Assembly (NCBI RefSeq): GCF_018860745.1
Contig: NZ_JAHKPY010000003.1
Coordinates: 248,001-312,000 of the forward strand
Direction: 5' to 3'
Source of the DNA: Zobellia uliginosa
GTDB lineage: Bacteria > Bacteroidota > Bacteroidia > Flavobacteriales > Flavobacteriaceae
DNA: 64,000 nucleotides
The first letter of the stretch is position 1. Every line of letters starts with the position of its first letter. A program made the translations under genes and the position numbers. The notes below the pieces were generated by a model. It ran no database searches. It had not been told where the DNA came from and was given only the letters and a program-made list of their open reading frames with translations. Of this stretch, positions 26,143 to 35,224 are shown piece after piece.

Positions 26143-27633
26143 TTACCAAATTATAGGTGGATCGGCAATGTACATATTATCTTTTAATGGCATAAACATT
26201 TTTGAGTTGGTCATAGTAGTAATTGGAAGTTCAACTTTATGTTTAGTGCCCTTGGCAGATGTACCCGTTATTAACTCTATGGCTCTTGCTAAGTACGGTT
26301 CCTCCAAATCACCTAAAATTCCTAAATTGGTAACATCTTCTTGCAAATCTATATCAGGAAAGAGACCGTCAGTGAATTCTGAAAACCCTTCTGCATTTTC
26401 ATTTCTTCCCAATAAAGGCTGAATGGCCCATTTGTTGTTAGATTTAATTTTGCTTGTTCTTTCGGCACTGTAGATATATTTATTATCTCTATCATCTACC
26501 ATGGTTACAGAAAATTCGTTTTTTCCTCGTGTGGTTTCTCCTATTTGAACAATATCCATATAAGGTCTTAGTCCATTTATTACCAATTCACTCGCGGAAG
26601 CTGTACCTGAAGTAGTTAAGATATAAACTTTTTTAAGATTCAAGGTATTAATAGCGGTTCCTTTTGAAGTTTTATCAGCAAAAAAACGTCTTAGTTCCGT
26701 ATCGTTATCGTCTAGTATTTTTTGATATTTATCATTATAAAGCGCTTTTAAGAAGACATCTTTTGAATTGGTACCATATATCATACTAGACAAAAGAACT
26801 GCCGTATTAACAGAGCCGCCAGGGTTGTACCTTAAATCCAAAACCAACTCGTTTACACCACTTGATTTAAACCGTCCAAAAACGGAATTTAATTGTTCGT
26901 CATATTCGTTCGTAAATCCGTTATATACCAAATACCCTATTTTACTGTTTTGTATTTCTATAATTTCATCCAAGAAAATAGGGTTTTCGCTTAGTCCTAC
27001 TTCTTTGGTTAGTTCTACATCTTTGTCATTCGGTTCAGCATTATCACCCACAATATCGGCCATATTAAGGGTGTAGGAATCATTGTCTCCAAATAGAAGA
27101 GATATATAATTTTGGTCCGTTAACGTTGTGCCATTTACACCGGTAAAAAGGTCTCCGCGGTTTATTTGTTTAGTTGCGGCATTGGAATTCGGTACAATGT
27201 ATTGTACATAGCCATAAAGTTGGCTATTATCCTTTTGTTGGCGAACCAAGCCAAACATAAGGCCGTTGCTTTTAGAAATACCGGCCAAAGATTGTGTTAG
27301 TTCTACGTAATCATCAGAAAAAAAACTAAATCTGTCTTCTGAGAAAAGCAGTTTGTTATCAAAAAATTTTCCCGGATCGGATTCAGAAGCAAGAAATTCA
27401 GTGTAGACGGCTGATCCTTCTTTAGTGTTAGGAAATTTAGCATCGGACAAATTTTCTACGTCTAATTGCCAAAAATACCAGAAATTCATGGCTTTCCACA
27501 TAAAATCTTGCACTTCTACCCCTGCGTCAGGGTCAGGGTCTACCGTATCGGGAATAGTAAAATCATCGTTTTCAGAACAAGAAAAAGTTATAAAAAGAAA
27601 AAGAAACAATCCGGTTATTGTGCTTTTGTTCAT
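26143..27633 (-). CDS. S41 family peptidase lipoprotein
   Basis: Secreted serine peptidase of the C-terminal-processing/tricorn class. A signal with lipobox F-S-C leads to an N-terminal helical part with F-M-W-K-A-M-N-F-W-Y-F-W (about 45-56), a PDZ-like domain with INRGDLF and V-N-G, then the S41 core: L-D-L-R-Y-N-P-G-G, TSGTASASE with the catalytic Ser, and T-R-G-K-N carrying the general-base Lys. 496 residues. The next gene upstream on the same strand is a close paralogue. Substrate unknown. Confidence 0.88.
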   Translation of the reverse strand: MNKSTITGLFLFLFITFSCSENDDFTIPDTVDPDPDAGVEVQDFMWKAMNFWYFWQLDVENLSDAKFPNTKEGSAVYTEFLASESDPGKFFDNKLLFSEDRFSFFSDDYVELTQSLAGISKSNGLMFGLVRQQKDNSQLYGYVQYIVPNSNAATKQINRGDLFTGVNGTTLTDQNYISLLFGDNDSYTLNMADIVGDNAEPNDKDVELTKEVGLSENPIFLDEIIEIQNSKIGYLVYNGFTNEYDEQLNSVFGRFKSSGVNELVLDLRYNPGGSVNTAVLLSSMIYGTNSKDVFLKALYNDKYQKILDDNDTELRRFFADKTSKGTAINTLNLKKVYILTTSGTASASELVINGLRPYMDIVQIGETTRGKNEFSVTMVDDRDNKYIYSAERTSKIKSNNKWAIQPLLGRNENAEGFSEFTDGLFPDIDLQEDVTNLGILGDLEEPYLARAIELITGTSAKGTKHKVELPITTMTNSKMFMPLKDNMYIADPPIIW

Positions 27634-27711
27634 AGCCGCTTACATAAATTATAGAGATGGTAAGGGATTGCCCTACTAGAATATCACAACGTAAAAATGT
27701 TTATCTTATTT

Positions 27712-29214
27712 TTAATTTTCTGATTTTAACGGATTAATGAGACCGTCCATTAGCATAGTGTTAGCTCCAGGTTTAAACATTTTGGAATTTGAAATATAAT
27801 TGACAGGTAAAACCGGTTCTAAACTTCTTTTTGCGGTTTGGCCGGAAATAACGGATAGTGCAAGAGCTAGTAGTGGTTCTCCAGTGTCTCCCAAAACCCC
27901 TAATGTGGCAGCATCTTCTCTAAGCTCATAGTCTGGATTTAAACCATCTGTATAATTAGAAAAACCATCGGCATTTTCATTACGACCTAATAAAGGTTGA
28001 AGCCCCCATTGATTCTCTGGGTTAATTTGGTCTTCACGGTCCGGATTATAGAAGTAATTATTGTCAGGGTCATCCACAAAAGTATTGGAGAACTCGTTTT
28101 TTCCTACAGTTGTTGTGCCTACATGAACAACTTTCACATAGGGTTCAAGTCCGTTTATTACCAATTCACTAGCAGAAGCGGTGGCTCCTGTCGCGATTAC
28201 AAATAAACGTTTTAAATTCAAGGTAGTTAAAGGAGTTTCACTGTCATAAGTTTTGTCAGTGAAATTATCTTCTCCATCACCCGCATCAAAAGTTGACATA
28301 ATTTTATCGTTATAACGCGCTTTAAGAAAAAGCTGATCAGTTTCTGTGCCATATACGGCGCTTGCAATTTGTATTGCTGATGTAACTCTTCCCCCACCAT
28401 TATATCTAAAGTCAAGTACTAGTTCGTCAATATTTTCTGCTTTTAAATCAGCAAAAACTTGGTTTAATTCATCATCATAGCTAGCTACAAAAGAATTGTA
28501 CATAATATACCCTACTTTGGTTCCATTTTCCTCAATTACTTTTGAAAGTAAAATTGGGTTTTCAGCCAGACCTTCCTCTTTTGTTAGAATTACCGTTTTG
28601 TCATTGGGGGTTATTGTTAAGTCAACAATATCGGCCATACCTAAAGTATAGCTGTCTTTGGAAAATAAATCAAAATTGTTATCGTCCTCTGAGTTATAAT
28701 AAAGTTGTTCTCCATCTACGGTTGTAAAAATATCACCTCTGTTTACACCTTTACTTGCGGCATCAGAACCAGCTACAATATATTGAACATAACCAAAAAC
28801 GTCATTCCCATCCCCAAAGTATGAAAGTCCAAATTCCATTCCATTACTGGTAGATACTCCTTGTTGAGAATTAACAAGATCTCTATAATCTTCTCTTAGA
28901 TAACTAAATCTATCCTCTGTAAAGAGCAGGTTATCGTAAAATATGTTTGGGTCTGATTCTGAGGCTAAAAATGAAATATAATCAGGGTCAACAGTATCAG
29001 TGAATTTATTGTCTACTAAATTAGGTACATCAGCTTGCCAAAAATAGAAAGCATTCATTACCTGGTACATGAAATCTTGTGTAGGGTAATCACTGGCGGT
29101 TTTTAATTCTTCCTCAACAATTTCCTCCTGTTCTTCAGGAAATATATTATCGTCATTTTTACAACTAATAAATAAAAATCCTGCTGCAAGGAACAATAAG
29201 AGATACTTTTTCAT
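27712..29214 (-). CDS. S41 family peptidase lipoprotein, tandem paralogue
   Basis: Same architecture as the following gene: lipobox F-I-S-C, F-M-Y-Q-V-M-N-A-F-Y-F-W, PDZ-like VNRGDIF, L-D-F-R-Y-N-G-G-G, TGATASASE with the catalytic Ser, and T-V-G-K-N with the Lys. 500 residues. The two copies are collinear throughout but clearly diverged, so the duplication is not recent. It lies divergently to the sigma factor gene with 237 bases between them, so both could be controlled from that region. Substrate unknown. Confidence 0.88.
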   Translation of the reverse strand: MKKYLLLFLAAGFLFISCKNDDNIFPEEQEEIVEEELKTASDYPTQDFMYQVMNAFYFWQADVPNLVDNKFTDTVDPDYISFLASESDPNIFYDNLLFTEDRFSYLREDYRDLVNSQQGVSTSNGMEFGLSYFGDGNDVFGYVQYIVAGSDAASKGVNRGDIFTTVDGEQLYYNSEDDNNFDLFSKDSYTLGMADIVDLTITPNDKTVILTKEEGLAENPILLSKVIEENGTKVGYIMYNSFVASYDDELNQVFADLKAENIDELVLDFRYNGGGRVTSAIQIASAVYGTETDQLFLKARYNDKIMSTFDAGDGEDNFTDKTYDSETPLTTLNLKRLFVIATGATASASELVINGLEPYVKVVHVGTTTVGKNEFSNTFVDDPDNNYFYNPDREDQINPENQWGLQPLLGRNENADGFSNYTDGLNPDYELREDAATLGVLGDTGEPLLALALSVISGQTAKRSLEPVLPVNYISNSKMFKPGANTMLMDGLINPLKSEN

Positions 29215-29376
29215 AGTTTTTCATTAAACGGTAAAACAACCAAATCAATTACCGTTCCAAAAGAAAGAAGATAATATAACGGGGGAGTTTAAATTAAAGG
29301 TTCTAAGTTAGTATACGTATATACTTAGTAAAAGGTTGTGCTAATTACTTACACAATTGAAATATAAAAAAAAATT

Positions 29377-29411
29377 GTAACATAAGTAAGAGATGTTCGT
29401 CTTCCTTATGT
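29377..29411 (+). promoter_or_regulatory. candidate ECF-type promoter with overlapping inverted repeat
   Basis: GTAAC (29377-29381), 16 bases, CGTC (29398-29401), which resembles the -35 AAC and -10 CGTC elements of many ECF sigma promoters. ACATAAG (29380-29386) and CTTATGT (29405-29411) form a 7-bp inverted repeat around it. Located 41 bases before the sigma gene, it suggests autoregulation. Confidence 0.45.
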
Positions 29412-29451
29412 AACACCTTCTTGAGGAGTTTAAAATAACCAGATCATTAGA

Positions 29452-29961
29452 ATGCAACAGGCAGATTTTTTAAAGATTGTGGGACCATTTCAGGATAAGC
29501 TGTTCCGTTTGGCAAAACGGTTGTTAGTGTCCAGGGAAGAAGCTGAGGATGCTACGCAAGAGATTCTGTTAAAGCTATGGGCTAAGAATAAGAGTATAGA
29601 ACAGTATAAGAGTGTAGAGGCTTTTGCAATGACCATGACCAAAAATTTTTGTTTAGACCGGTTAAAATCAAAACAAGCAGGGAATTTAAAACTTGTTCAT
29701 ACCAATTACGAGGAGAAAGGGAGTTTGCTACAGAAAAAAATTGAAGCAAATGATAGTGTTAAGTGGGTACAAAAAATAATGGAAGATTTACCCGAACAAC
29801 AAAAAATGGTTTTGCAGTTGCGCGACGTAGAAGAATATGACTATGATGAGATTGCCAATATGTTAGAAATGAAGCCTACGGCAGTTAGGGTGGCCTTATC
29901 TCGGGCTAGAAAAACGGTGAGAGATAAATTAATAAAAAAACACAGTTATGGAATTGGATAA
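29452..29961 (+). CDS. ECF-family RNA polymerase sigma factor
   Basis: 169-residue sigma-70 of the extracytoplasmic-function class. Region 2 (about 10-80) contains E-E-A-E-D-A-T-Q-E-I-L-L-K-L-W, and region 4 (about 105-160) has LPEQQKMVLQLRDVEEY and the helix-turn-helix D-E-I-A-N-M-L-E-M-K-P-T-A-V-R-V. There is no region 1.1 or 3. Its last 14 bases overlap the next gene, which has the layout of a membrane anti-sigma factor, and three DUF4252 genes follow. The sigma factor probably directs these genes. Confidence 0.93.
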   Translation: MQQADFLKIVGPFQDKLFRLAKRLLVSREEAEDATQEILLKLWAKNKSIEQYKSVEAFAMTMTKNFCLDRLKSKQAGNLKLVHTNYEEKGSLLQKKIEANDSVKWVQKIMEDLPEQQKMVLQLRDVEEYDYDEIANMLEMKPTAVRVALSRARKTVRDKLIKKHSYGIG

Positions 29962-30397
29962 AATAGAAAGATTGCTTGAAAAGTACTTTGAAGCAGATAC
30001 CACGGTTGCAGAAGAAAAGCTGCTGCAAAGGTATTTTTCTAAAGATGATATACCTGAAAATCTGCAACAATATGTTGCACTGTTCAAATTTATGGACAAT
30101 GCCAAAGAAGAACGGTTTTCTAAGGAAGTTGTATTGGAGCCTGAAACTAGAGGCGCCGGAAATAGTTTATATAAATGGATGTCTATTGCAGCAGCAGTCA
30201 TGCTAATGTTCGGAGTGTATTTAGGAAAAAATTATTATGATGAAAAGGAATTAGAGCAACAACAAGCTTTATATGCTTATAATGAAACCAAAAAGGCATT
30301 AGATATGCTTAGTCACAATATGGAAAGAGGTACAGAAAAAATAGGGTATCTAAATGAGTTTGTAGTGGCGAAAGAAAAAATATATAACAAAAAATAA
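29948..30397 (+). CDS. probable membrane anti-sigma factor
   Basis: 149 residues. A cytoplasmic N-terminal helical domain (about 1-70, E-K-Y-F-E-A-D-T-T-V-A-E-E motif common in Bacteroidota sigma-linked proteins) is followed by one TM helix (about 76-93) and a short charged extracytoplasmic tail with coiled-coil character. Translationally coupled to the ECF sigma gene by a 14-base overlap. No FecR domain. Assignment rests on layout and position. Confidence 0.7.
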   Translation: MELDKIERLLEKYFEADTTVAEEKLLQRYFSKDDIPENLQQYVALFKFMDNAKEERFSKEVVLEPETRGAGNSLYKWMSIAAAVMLMFGVYLGKNYYDEKELEQQQALYAYNETKKALDMLSHNMERGTEKIGYLNEFVVAKEKIYNKK

Positions 30398-30413
30398 AAT
30401 TAAAACCCGAAAA

Positions 30414-30962
30414 ATGAAACAGATATTAATTGTACTAATAGTAGCGGTGTTGCCAATTATGGGCTTTTCACAGTCCCTATTTGATAAATATGAAGATTTA
30501 GATGATGTTAGTGCCGTAGTAGTGAACCGCAGTATGTTCAATCTTTTGAGTAAAATAGACGTTGAGGTAGATGATCCTGAGGCCAAAGACTTTATGGATA
30601 TAGCCAAGAGTTTAAATAACCTTAAAGTTTTTATAACGGAAGACAAGTCTATTTCTACGGACATGAAATTATCGGTAGAGAAGTATCTTAAATCTGCTAA
30701 GCTGGAAGAACTAATGCGTGTAAAAGATAAGGATGCAAATGTTAAGTTTTATATCCGTGCTGGTAAAGATGACGATCATGTGAGTGAGCTTTTAATGTTT
30801 GTGACAGGTATTAACAACGCAGACCTTGATGTAAACGGTAGAAAGTTTGAAACGGTACTTTTGTCGTTAACAGGAGATATAGATCTAAACAAGATAGGTT
30901 CTTTGACCAAAAAAATGAATTTGCCAGAAGAGTTGAACGAAGCTGGTAAGAATAGAAAGTAA
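30414..30962 (+). CDS. DUF4252 family secreted protein, copy 1
   Basis: 182 residues with a signal peptide ending at G-F-S-Q, then a DUF4252 domain: LFDKYEDLDDVS, V-F-I-T-E-D, YLKSAKLEELMRVKDKDANVKFY and a closing LVSLTGDIDLNKIG-type motif (here LLSLTGDIDLNKIG). A close paralogue follows 56 bases later and a lipoprotein relative after that. Family function is unknown; it is recurrently found with ECF sigma factors in this phylum. Confidence 0.85.
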   Translation: MKQILIVLIVAVLPIMGFSQSLFDKYEDLDDVSAVVVNRSMFNLLSKIDVEVDDPEAKDFMDIAKSLNNLKVFITEDKSISTDMKLSVEKYLKSAKLEELMRVKDKDANVKFYIRAGKDDDHVSELLMFVTGINNADLDVNGRKFETVLLSLTGDIDLNKIGSLTKKMNLPEELNEAGKNRK

Positions 30963-31018
30963 ATTAATCATCATCAATCAATAATCAAAAACAATCATTA
31001 ATCTTAAAACGAACAGTC

Positions 31019-31564
31019 ATGAAAAAATTAAGTGTATTTCTAGTAATAACGTTGTTACCCTTCCTTGGTATTTCGCAATCTATATTTGACAAGTATGATA
31101 ACATGAACAATGTAGGTTCTGTTACCGTAAACAAAAGTATGATCAGACTAGCAGGTAACATAGCTGCTTTTGATGAGAGCGACCGGGATTCTCAGGATTT
31201 TGCAGAACTTGCCCAAGGCTTAGACAATATTAAGGTATTTATTACCGAAGATGCAGGAATATCCGAAGACATGGGTAAAACAGTTAAAAAATATCTGAAA
31301 TCTTCTAATCTAGAAGAGTTGATGAAAGTGAAGGACAAGGATGCTACCGTAAAGTTCTATATTAAAGAAGGTAGAGATGAAGATCATGTTAGTGAGCTTT
31401 TATTATTCGTGTCGGATATTAATAGTGATGAGCTAGATATGGGCAATAGAAAATTTGAAAGTGTTTTGGTATCGCTAACAGGAGATATCGATTTAAATAA
31501 AATTGGTGCTCTGACCCGAAAAATGAATCTGCCCGAAGAATTGAATGAAGTAGGAGGAAGGTAA
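31019..31564 (+). CDS. DUF4252 family secreted protein, copy 2
   Basis: 181 residues; the signal peptide ends at G-I-S-Q. Clearly a tandem duplicate of the preceding gene: both share the FDKYD/E start, V-F-I-T-E-D, L-E-E-L-M-x-V-K-D-K-D-A, the DEDHVSELL-type segment and TGDIDLNKIG. Differences are spread over the whole length, so the duplication is not recent. Part of the sigma/anti-sigma operon. Confidence 0.85.
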   Translation: MKKLSVFLVITLLPFLGISQSIFDKYDNMNNVGSVTVNKSMIRLAGNIAAFDESDRDSQDFAELAQGLDNIKVFITEDAGISEDMGKTVKKYLKSSNLEELMKVKDKDATVKFYIKEGRDEDHVSELLLFVSDINSDELDMGNRKFESVLVSLTGDIDLNKIGALTRKMNLPEELNEVGGR

Positions 31565-31604
31565 TATCTATCAAAGCTAATTTTTAGGCATAAAAGACAT
31601 CTAT

Positions 31605-32141
31605 ATGAAAAAAGCAAAAATTGTTATAGCTGCACTACTTTTAGTTATTGTAAGTGCTTGTAATTCCACCCCCAGCCTACAGGAGTATTATGTGGCAAAT
31701 TCTGAGAACCCTAATTTTATGACTTTGGATTTACCTGTAGGATTATTAAATATACAGCAAGCAAAATTGTCTAAAGAAGAAAAAGAGAGTATCGGGACAT
31801 TAAAGAAATTAAATGTTCTGGCTTTTAAGAAGACCGATACAAATAATGCTGATTTTCTAAAGGAACAAACCATCATTAAGTCAATTCTTAAAAACAAGGA
31901 TTTTACGGAACTTATGAAAATGAATACGGATTTTGGTAAGGCCACTATTAAGTATTTAGGTAATGAAGATGCCATTGATGAGGTTGTTATTTATGGAGAT
32001 AATGAAGAAAAAGGCTTTTTAGTAGTTCGAGTTTTAGGAAATAACATGAATCCTGCAAAAATGATTCAGTTTGTTCAAACTCTGGAAAAATCAGAGGTAA
32101 ACGGAAGTGAACTTTCTAAGGTTCTGGACTTTATGAAGTAA
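31605..32141 (+). CDS. DUF4252-like lipoprotein, third member
   Basis: 178 residues with a lipobox V-S-A-C. It is more distant than copies 1 and 2 but keeps the same order: a short N-terminal repeat region, KKLNVLAFKK in place of V-F-I-T-E, D-F-T-E-L-M-K-M and A-T-I-K-Y. It may act in the same complex, anchored by its lipid. Last gene before the terminator at 32164. Confidence 0.75.
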   Translation: MKKAKIVIAALLLVIVSACNSTPSLQEYYVANSENPNFMTLDLPVGLLNIQQAKLSKEEKESIGTLKKLNVLAFKKTDTNNADFLKEQTIIKSILKNKDFTELMKMNTDFGKATIKYLGNEDAIDEVVIYGDNEEKGFLVVRVLGNNMNPAKMIQFVQTLEKSEVNGSELSKVLDFMK

Positions 32142-32163
32142 TCAATGCATATTGTTTCGTATT

Positions 32164-32199
32164 AAAAAACAAACCAAATTTATTGGTTTGTTTTTTTTT
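32164..32199 (+). terminator. terminator of the sigma/DUF4252 operon
   Basis: CAAACCAA / TTGGTTTG stem, 5-nt loop, preceded by A6 and followed by T9. Confidence 0.92.
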
Positions 32200-32284
32200 G
32201 GATAAAATTTAAAGTTTTTAGTGACCTTTTGATAAATCGGGTGTCTTACACATTGAAGCATTAATCTAAAAACGAGAAACTAGC

Positions 32285-33100
32285 ATGGAACAAGCAGAAG
32301 TATGGATGAATAAAGGCATTGATTTTGCCGTGGAATACGGACCTAAAGTTATTGGGGCAATAATAATTTATATTATTGGTTCTTGGGTTATTAAAAAAAT
32401 AGTGAACCTCGTTCGAAAAGGAATGACTAGCCAGGAATACGATGTATCACTTCAGAAATTTTTACTGAGTTTGGTAAAATGGGCTCTGACGATTTTTTTG
32501 ATAATTACCGTAATTTCAACCTTAGGAGTAGACACTACTAGTTTTGCTGCTATAATTGCAGCTGCAGGTTTAGCTATTGGTCTTGCACTGCAAGGTTCCT
32601 TATCAAATTTTGCAGGCGGGGTTTTGATTATCATTTTCAAGCCTTATAAAATCGGTGACTTGGTAGAAGCCCAAGGCGCTCTAGGTGTTGTTAAGGAGAT
32701 TGAAATCTTTACAACAAAACTTGTTACTCCAGATAATAAATTGGCAATTATTCCTAACGGAGCCATGTCAAATGGTAATATAGTTAATTATACTGCTGAA
32801 GGTAAAATGAGAGTAGATACCACTATAGGAGTTGGGTACGGAGAAGATATTAAAACGGCAAAGGATGTTTTATTAAACGTTCTTATGGCAGACCCAAAAG
32901 TTTTAAAAGACCCTGCTCCATCTGTAAATGTTTCTGAACTGGCAGATAGTTCTGTGAACTTTGCAGTACGTCCATTCTGTAAGCCAGAGCATTACTGGGA
33001 TGTATATTTTGGAACGTTGGAAAACTGTAAGTTAGCACTTGATAAAGCTGGAATTGAAATTCCTTACCCACATCAAGTTGAGATACAAAAGAAAGGATAA
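32285..33100 (+). CDS. mscS: MscS-type mechanosensitive channel
   Basis: Inner-membrane small-conductance channel of the MscS family, opening under membrane tension to release solutes during hypo-osmotic shock. Three TM helices: about 18-40, 60-83, and the pore helix 85-115 with the packed Gly/Ala pattern A-A-I-I-A-A-A-G-L-A-I-G-L-A-L-Q-G-S. The beta domain follows with F-K-P-Y-K-I-G-D-x-V and IPNGAMSN, then the alpha/beta C-terminal domain. 271 residues, the short MscS length. Monocistronic with its own terminator. Confidence 0.95.
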   Translation: MEQAEVWMNKGIDFAVEYGPKVIGAIIIYIIGSWVIKKIVNLVRKGMTSQEYDVSLQKFLLSLVKWALTIFLIITVISTLGVDTTSFAAIIAAAGLAIGLALQGSLSNFAGGVLIIIFKPYKIGDLVEAQGALGVVKEIEIFTTKLVTPDNKLAIIPNGAMSNGNIVNYTAEGKMRVDTTIGVGYGEDIKTAKDVLLNVLMADPKVLKDPAPSVNVSELADSSVNFAVRPFCKPEHYWDVYFGTLENCKLALDKAGIEIPYPHQVEIQKKG

Positions 33101-33133
33101 GATTACCTAAACACTAACCATTATCCCCCGAAG

Positions 33134-33159
33134 AAGGCCGCAATTGCGGCCTTTTTTTT
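33134..33159. terminator. strong terminator between mscS and purB
   Basis: AAGGCCGC-AATT-GCGGCCTT, perfect 8-bp GC-rich stem, 4-nt loop, T-run on the plus side. It ends mscS and probably also the convergent purB. Confidence 0.95.
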
Positions 33160-33180
33160 GTTTAGGAAATATGGTGATTT

Positions 33181-34524
33181 TTAGATACCAGTGTAGTTAC
33201 TTGGCGTAATTACTTTTAACTCTTGTTTAATTGCATCTGAAACCTCAAGCGTATCAATAAACTCAGCAATTGAATTCTGGTTTATTTTTGTATTGGTGCG
33301 TGTAAGTCCTTTTAGAGCTTCATACGGATTAGGGTAGCCTTCTCTTCTTAATATAGTCTGAATAGCTTCGGCCACTACCGCCCAGTTATTTTCTAAGTCT
33401 TGTTCAAATTTTTCTTTATTCAATAAAAGCTTGTTCAAACCTTTTAAAGTAGATTGAAAAGCGATAATAGTATGAGCAAATGGCATACCGGCATTTCTAA
33501 GAACTGTACTGTCCGTAAGGTCTCGTTGTAATCTTGATACGGGAAGTTTTGCAGAAAGATGCTCAAACAATGCATTTGCAATACCTAAGTTTCCTTCCGA
33601 GTTTTCAAAATCTATTGGATTTACTTTATGTGGCATTGCCGAAGAACCAACTTCTCCTTTTTTAATTTTTTGCTTGAAATAATCCATGGAAACATAGGTC
33701 CAAAAATCCCTGTCCAAATCCAAAATAATTGTATTGATACGCTTAAGATTATCGAACAATGCGGCCATATGGTCATAATGTTCAATTTGCGTAGTAGGGA
33801 AGGAGTGGTGCAATCCCAGTTTTTCTTGAACGAATTTAGTTCCAAAAGCTTTCCAGTCAATAGAAGGATAGGCTACTTTATGCGCATTGTAGTTTCCTGT
33901 TGCACCACCAAATTTAGCGGCACTCGGAATATCGTTCAATAAGTTGAATTGTTCTTTTAATCGAACTACAAAAACTCCTATTTCTTTTCCAAGACGGGTA
34001 GGAGAGGCAGGCTGGCCATGTGTTCTGGCCAACATTGGAATATCTGCCCATTCAGTTGCCAATTCTTGAATTTTGTTCAATAAAGTGGTGTATTCGGGTA
34101 CATATACTTCGTTAGTAGCTTCTTTGATAGATAGTGGTATTGCCGTGTTGTTTATATCCTGAGAAGTCAGTCCAAAATGAATGAATTCTTTATGAGCGGA
34201 CAATCCCAACTTATCAAAAGCTGCTTTTATAAAATATTCAACCGCTTTTACATCGTGATTGGTCGTTTTCTCAATTTCCTTTATTTCTTGCGCATCTTCC
34301 GTATCAAAATTAATATAGATTTCCCGTAACGCCTTAAATTTAGATTGGTCAAAATCTGATAGCTGAGGTAGCGGAATTTCGCACAGCGCTATAAAATATT
34401 CGATTTCTACCCGAACCCTGTGTTTGATTAGGGCTTCTTCCGAGAAAAATGGTGCCAATGGTTCAGTTTTACTTCTGTAGCGCCCATCTATAGGCGAAAT
34501 AGCGTTCAAAGCGTTTAGAGACAT
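33181..34524 (-). CDS. purB: adenylosuccinate lyase
   Basis: Cleaves SAICAR to AICAR and adenylosuccinate to AMP, both with release of fumarate, in purine synthesis. Full-length at 447 residues. It has the lyase superfamily signature SSAMPHKVNPIDFEN (catalytic Ser loop), SPIDGRY at residues 10-16, TTNHDVKA, and HFGLTSQDINNTA. ATG at 34524. The small helical protein gene lies 118 bases upstream on the same strand. Confidence 0.97.
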   Translation of the reverse strand: MSLNALNAISPIDGRYRSKTEPLAPFFSEEALIKHRVRVEIEYFIALCEIPLPQLSDFDQSKFKALREIYINFDTEDAQEIKEIEKTTNHDVKAVEYFIKAAFDKLGLSAHKEFIHFGLTSQDINNTAIPLSIKEATNEVYVPEYTTLLNKIQELATEWADIPMLARTHGQPASPTRLGKEIGVFVVRLKEQFNLLNDIPSAAKFGGATGNYNAHKVAYPSIDWKAFGTKFVQEKLGLHHSFPTTQIEHYDHMAALFDNLKRINTIILDLDRDFWTYVSMDYFKQKIKKGEVGSSAMPHKVNPIDFENSEGNLGIANALFEHLSAKLPVSRLQRDLTDSTVLRNAGMPFAHTIIAFQSTLKGLNKLLLNKEKFEQDLENNWAVVAEAIQTILRREGYPNPYEALKGLTRTNTKINQNSIAEFIDTLEVSDAIKQELKVITPSNYTGI

Positions 34525-34642
34525 AACGTTATATAAGGTTGATTTTTGAAAAAAAGCAAAGATACCGTAAGATGGGTAGTTTTAAAAGGTTTTTAAATTT
34601 CTTGTGAAAAAAGTTGTGACTAAAAAGTTAATAACTTGGATT

Positions 34643-35215
34643 TTACGAGTAAAGCTTCTTTAACTTGGCAAATGCATGGCGGGCTCTCGCTTTGTATGCC
34701 GCACTACCTTCGGCATAATTCTTCTCCAAAATCATTTGTAATTCTGGGTGAACCCAATCGTATTTGTGTCCTAATTGGAACAGAGAAGTTATTGAATATG
34801 CTTTTGCTGCAACTTTATGGTCGCCAATCAACCAATCAAAACAAGCTGATGTAATTCGCTCCAATTGCTTTTCTGTCATAATATTTTTAAGTCCGATATT
34901 ATTTTTGGAGAAATACGTTTCAGTCAAAAATTCACAAATTTTGGCTACGGGTCGTATTGCAGATTCAAAATGCACTCGGTGTAAATTGGTTGTAAAATTT
35001 TCCAAATGGGGATATATAAAAGATAGATTTTCTTTGGCGGTAAATTCAAGTACCCAGCATGCTCTATTGGATATGGGGTCGTCTATCGCAAAAGCTATTT
35101 CCATTAATGGAGCTACAAGTTTTGGGTTTTGAGAAATTAAGGTAGCCATTTCCGAACGCTTTTCACGAGAATGATTTACGTAATCCAATGATTTATAAAG
35201 CTCTTCCTTGGTCAT
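34643..35215 (-). CDS. helical-repeat protein of unknown function
   Basis: 190 residues, no signal peptide or TM helix; predicted all-helical with HEAT-like pairs (PLMEIAFAIDDPISNRACWVLEF, then H-F-E-S-A-I-R-P-V-A-K-I-C). I do not recognise a specific family. Relatives may carry the product name adenylosuccinate lyase because of their position next to purB; no lyase motif is present here. It lies 9 bases downstream of the sirtuin gene on the same strand and is probably cotranscribed with it. Confidence 0.7.
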   Translation of the reverse strand: MTKEELYKSLDYVNHSREKRSEMATLISQNPKLVAPLMEIAFAIDDPISNRACWVLEFTAKENLSFIYPHLENFTTNLHRVHFESAIRPVAKICEFLTETYFSKNNIGLKNIMTEKQLERITSACFDWLIGDHKVAAKAYSITSLFQLGHKYDWVHPELQMILEKNYAEGSAAYKARARHAFAKLKKLYS

Positions 35216-35224
35216 AACAGCTTG

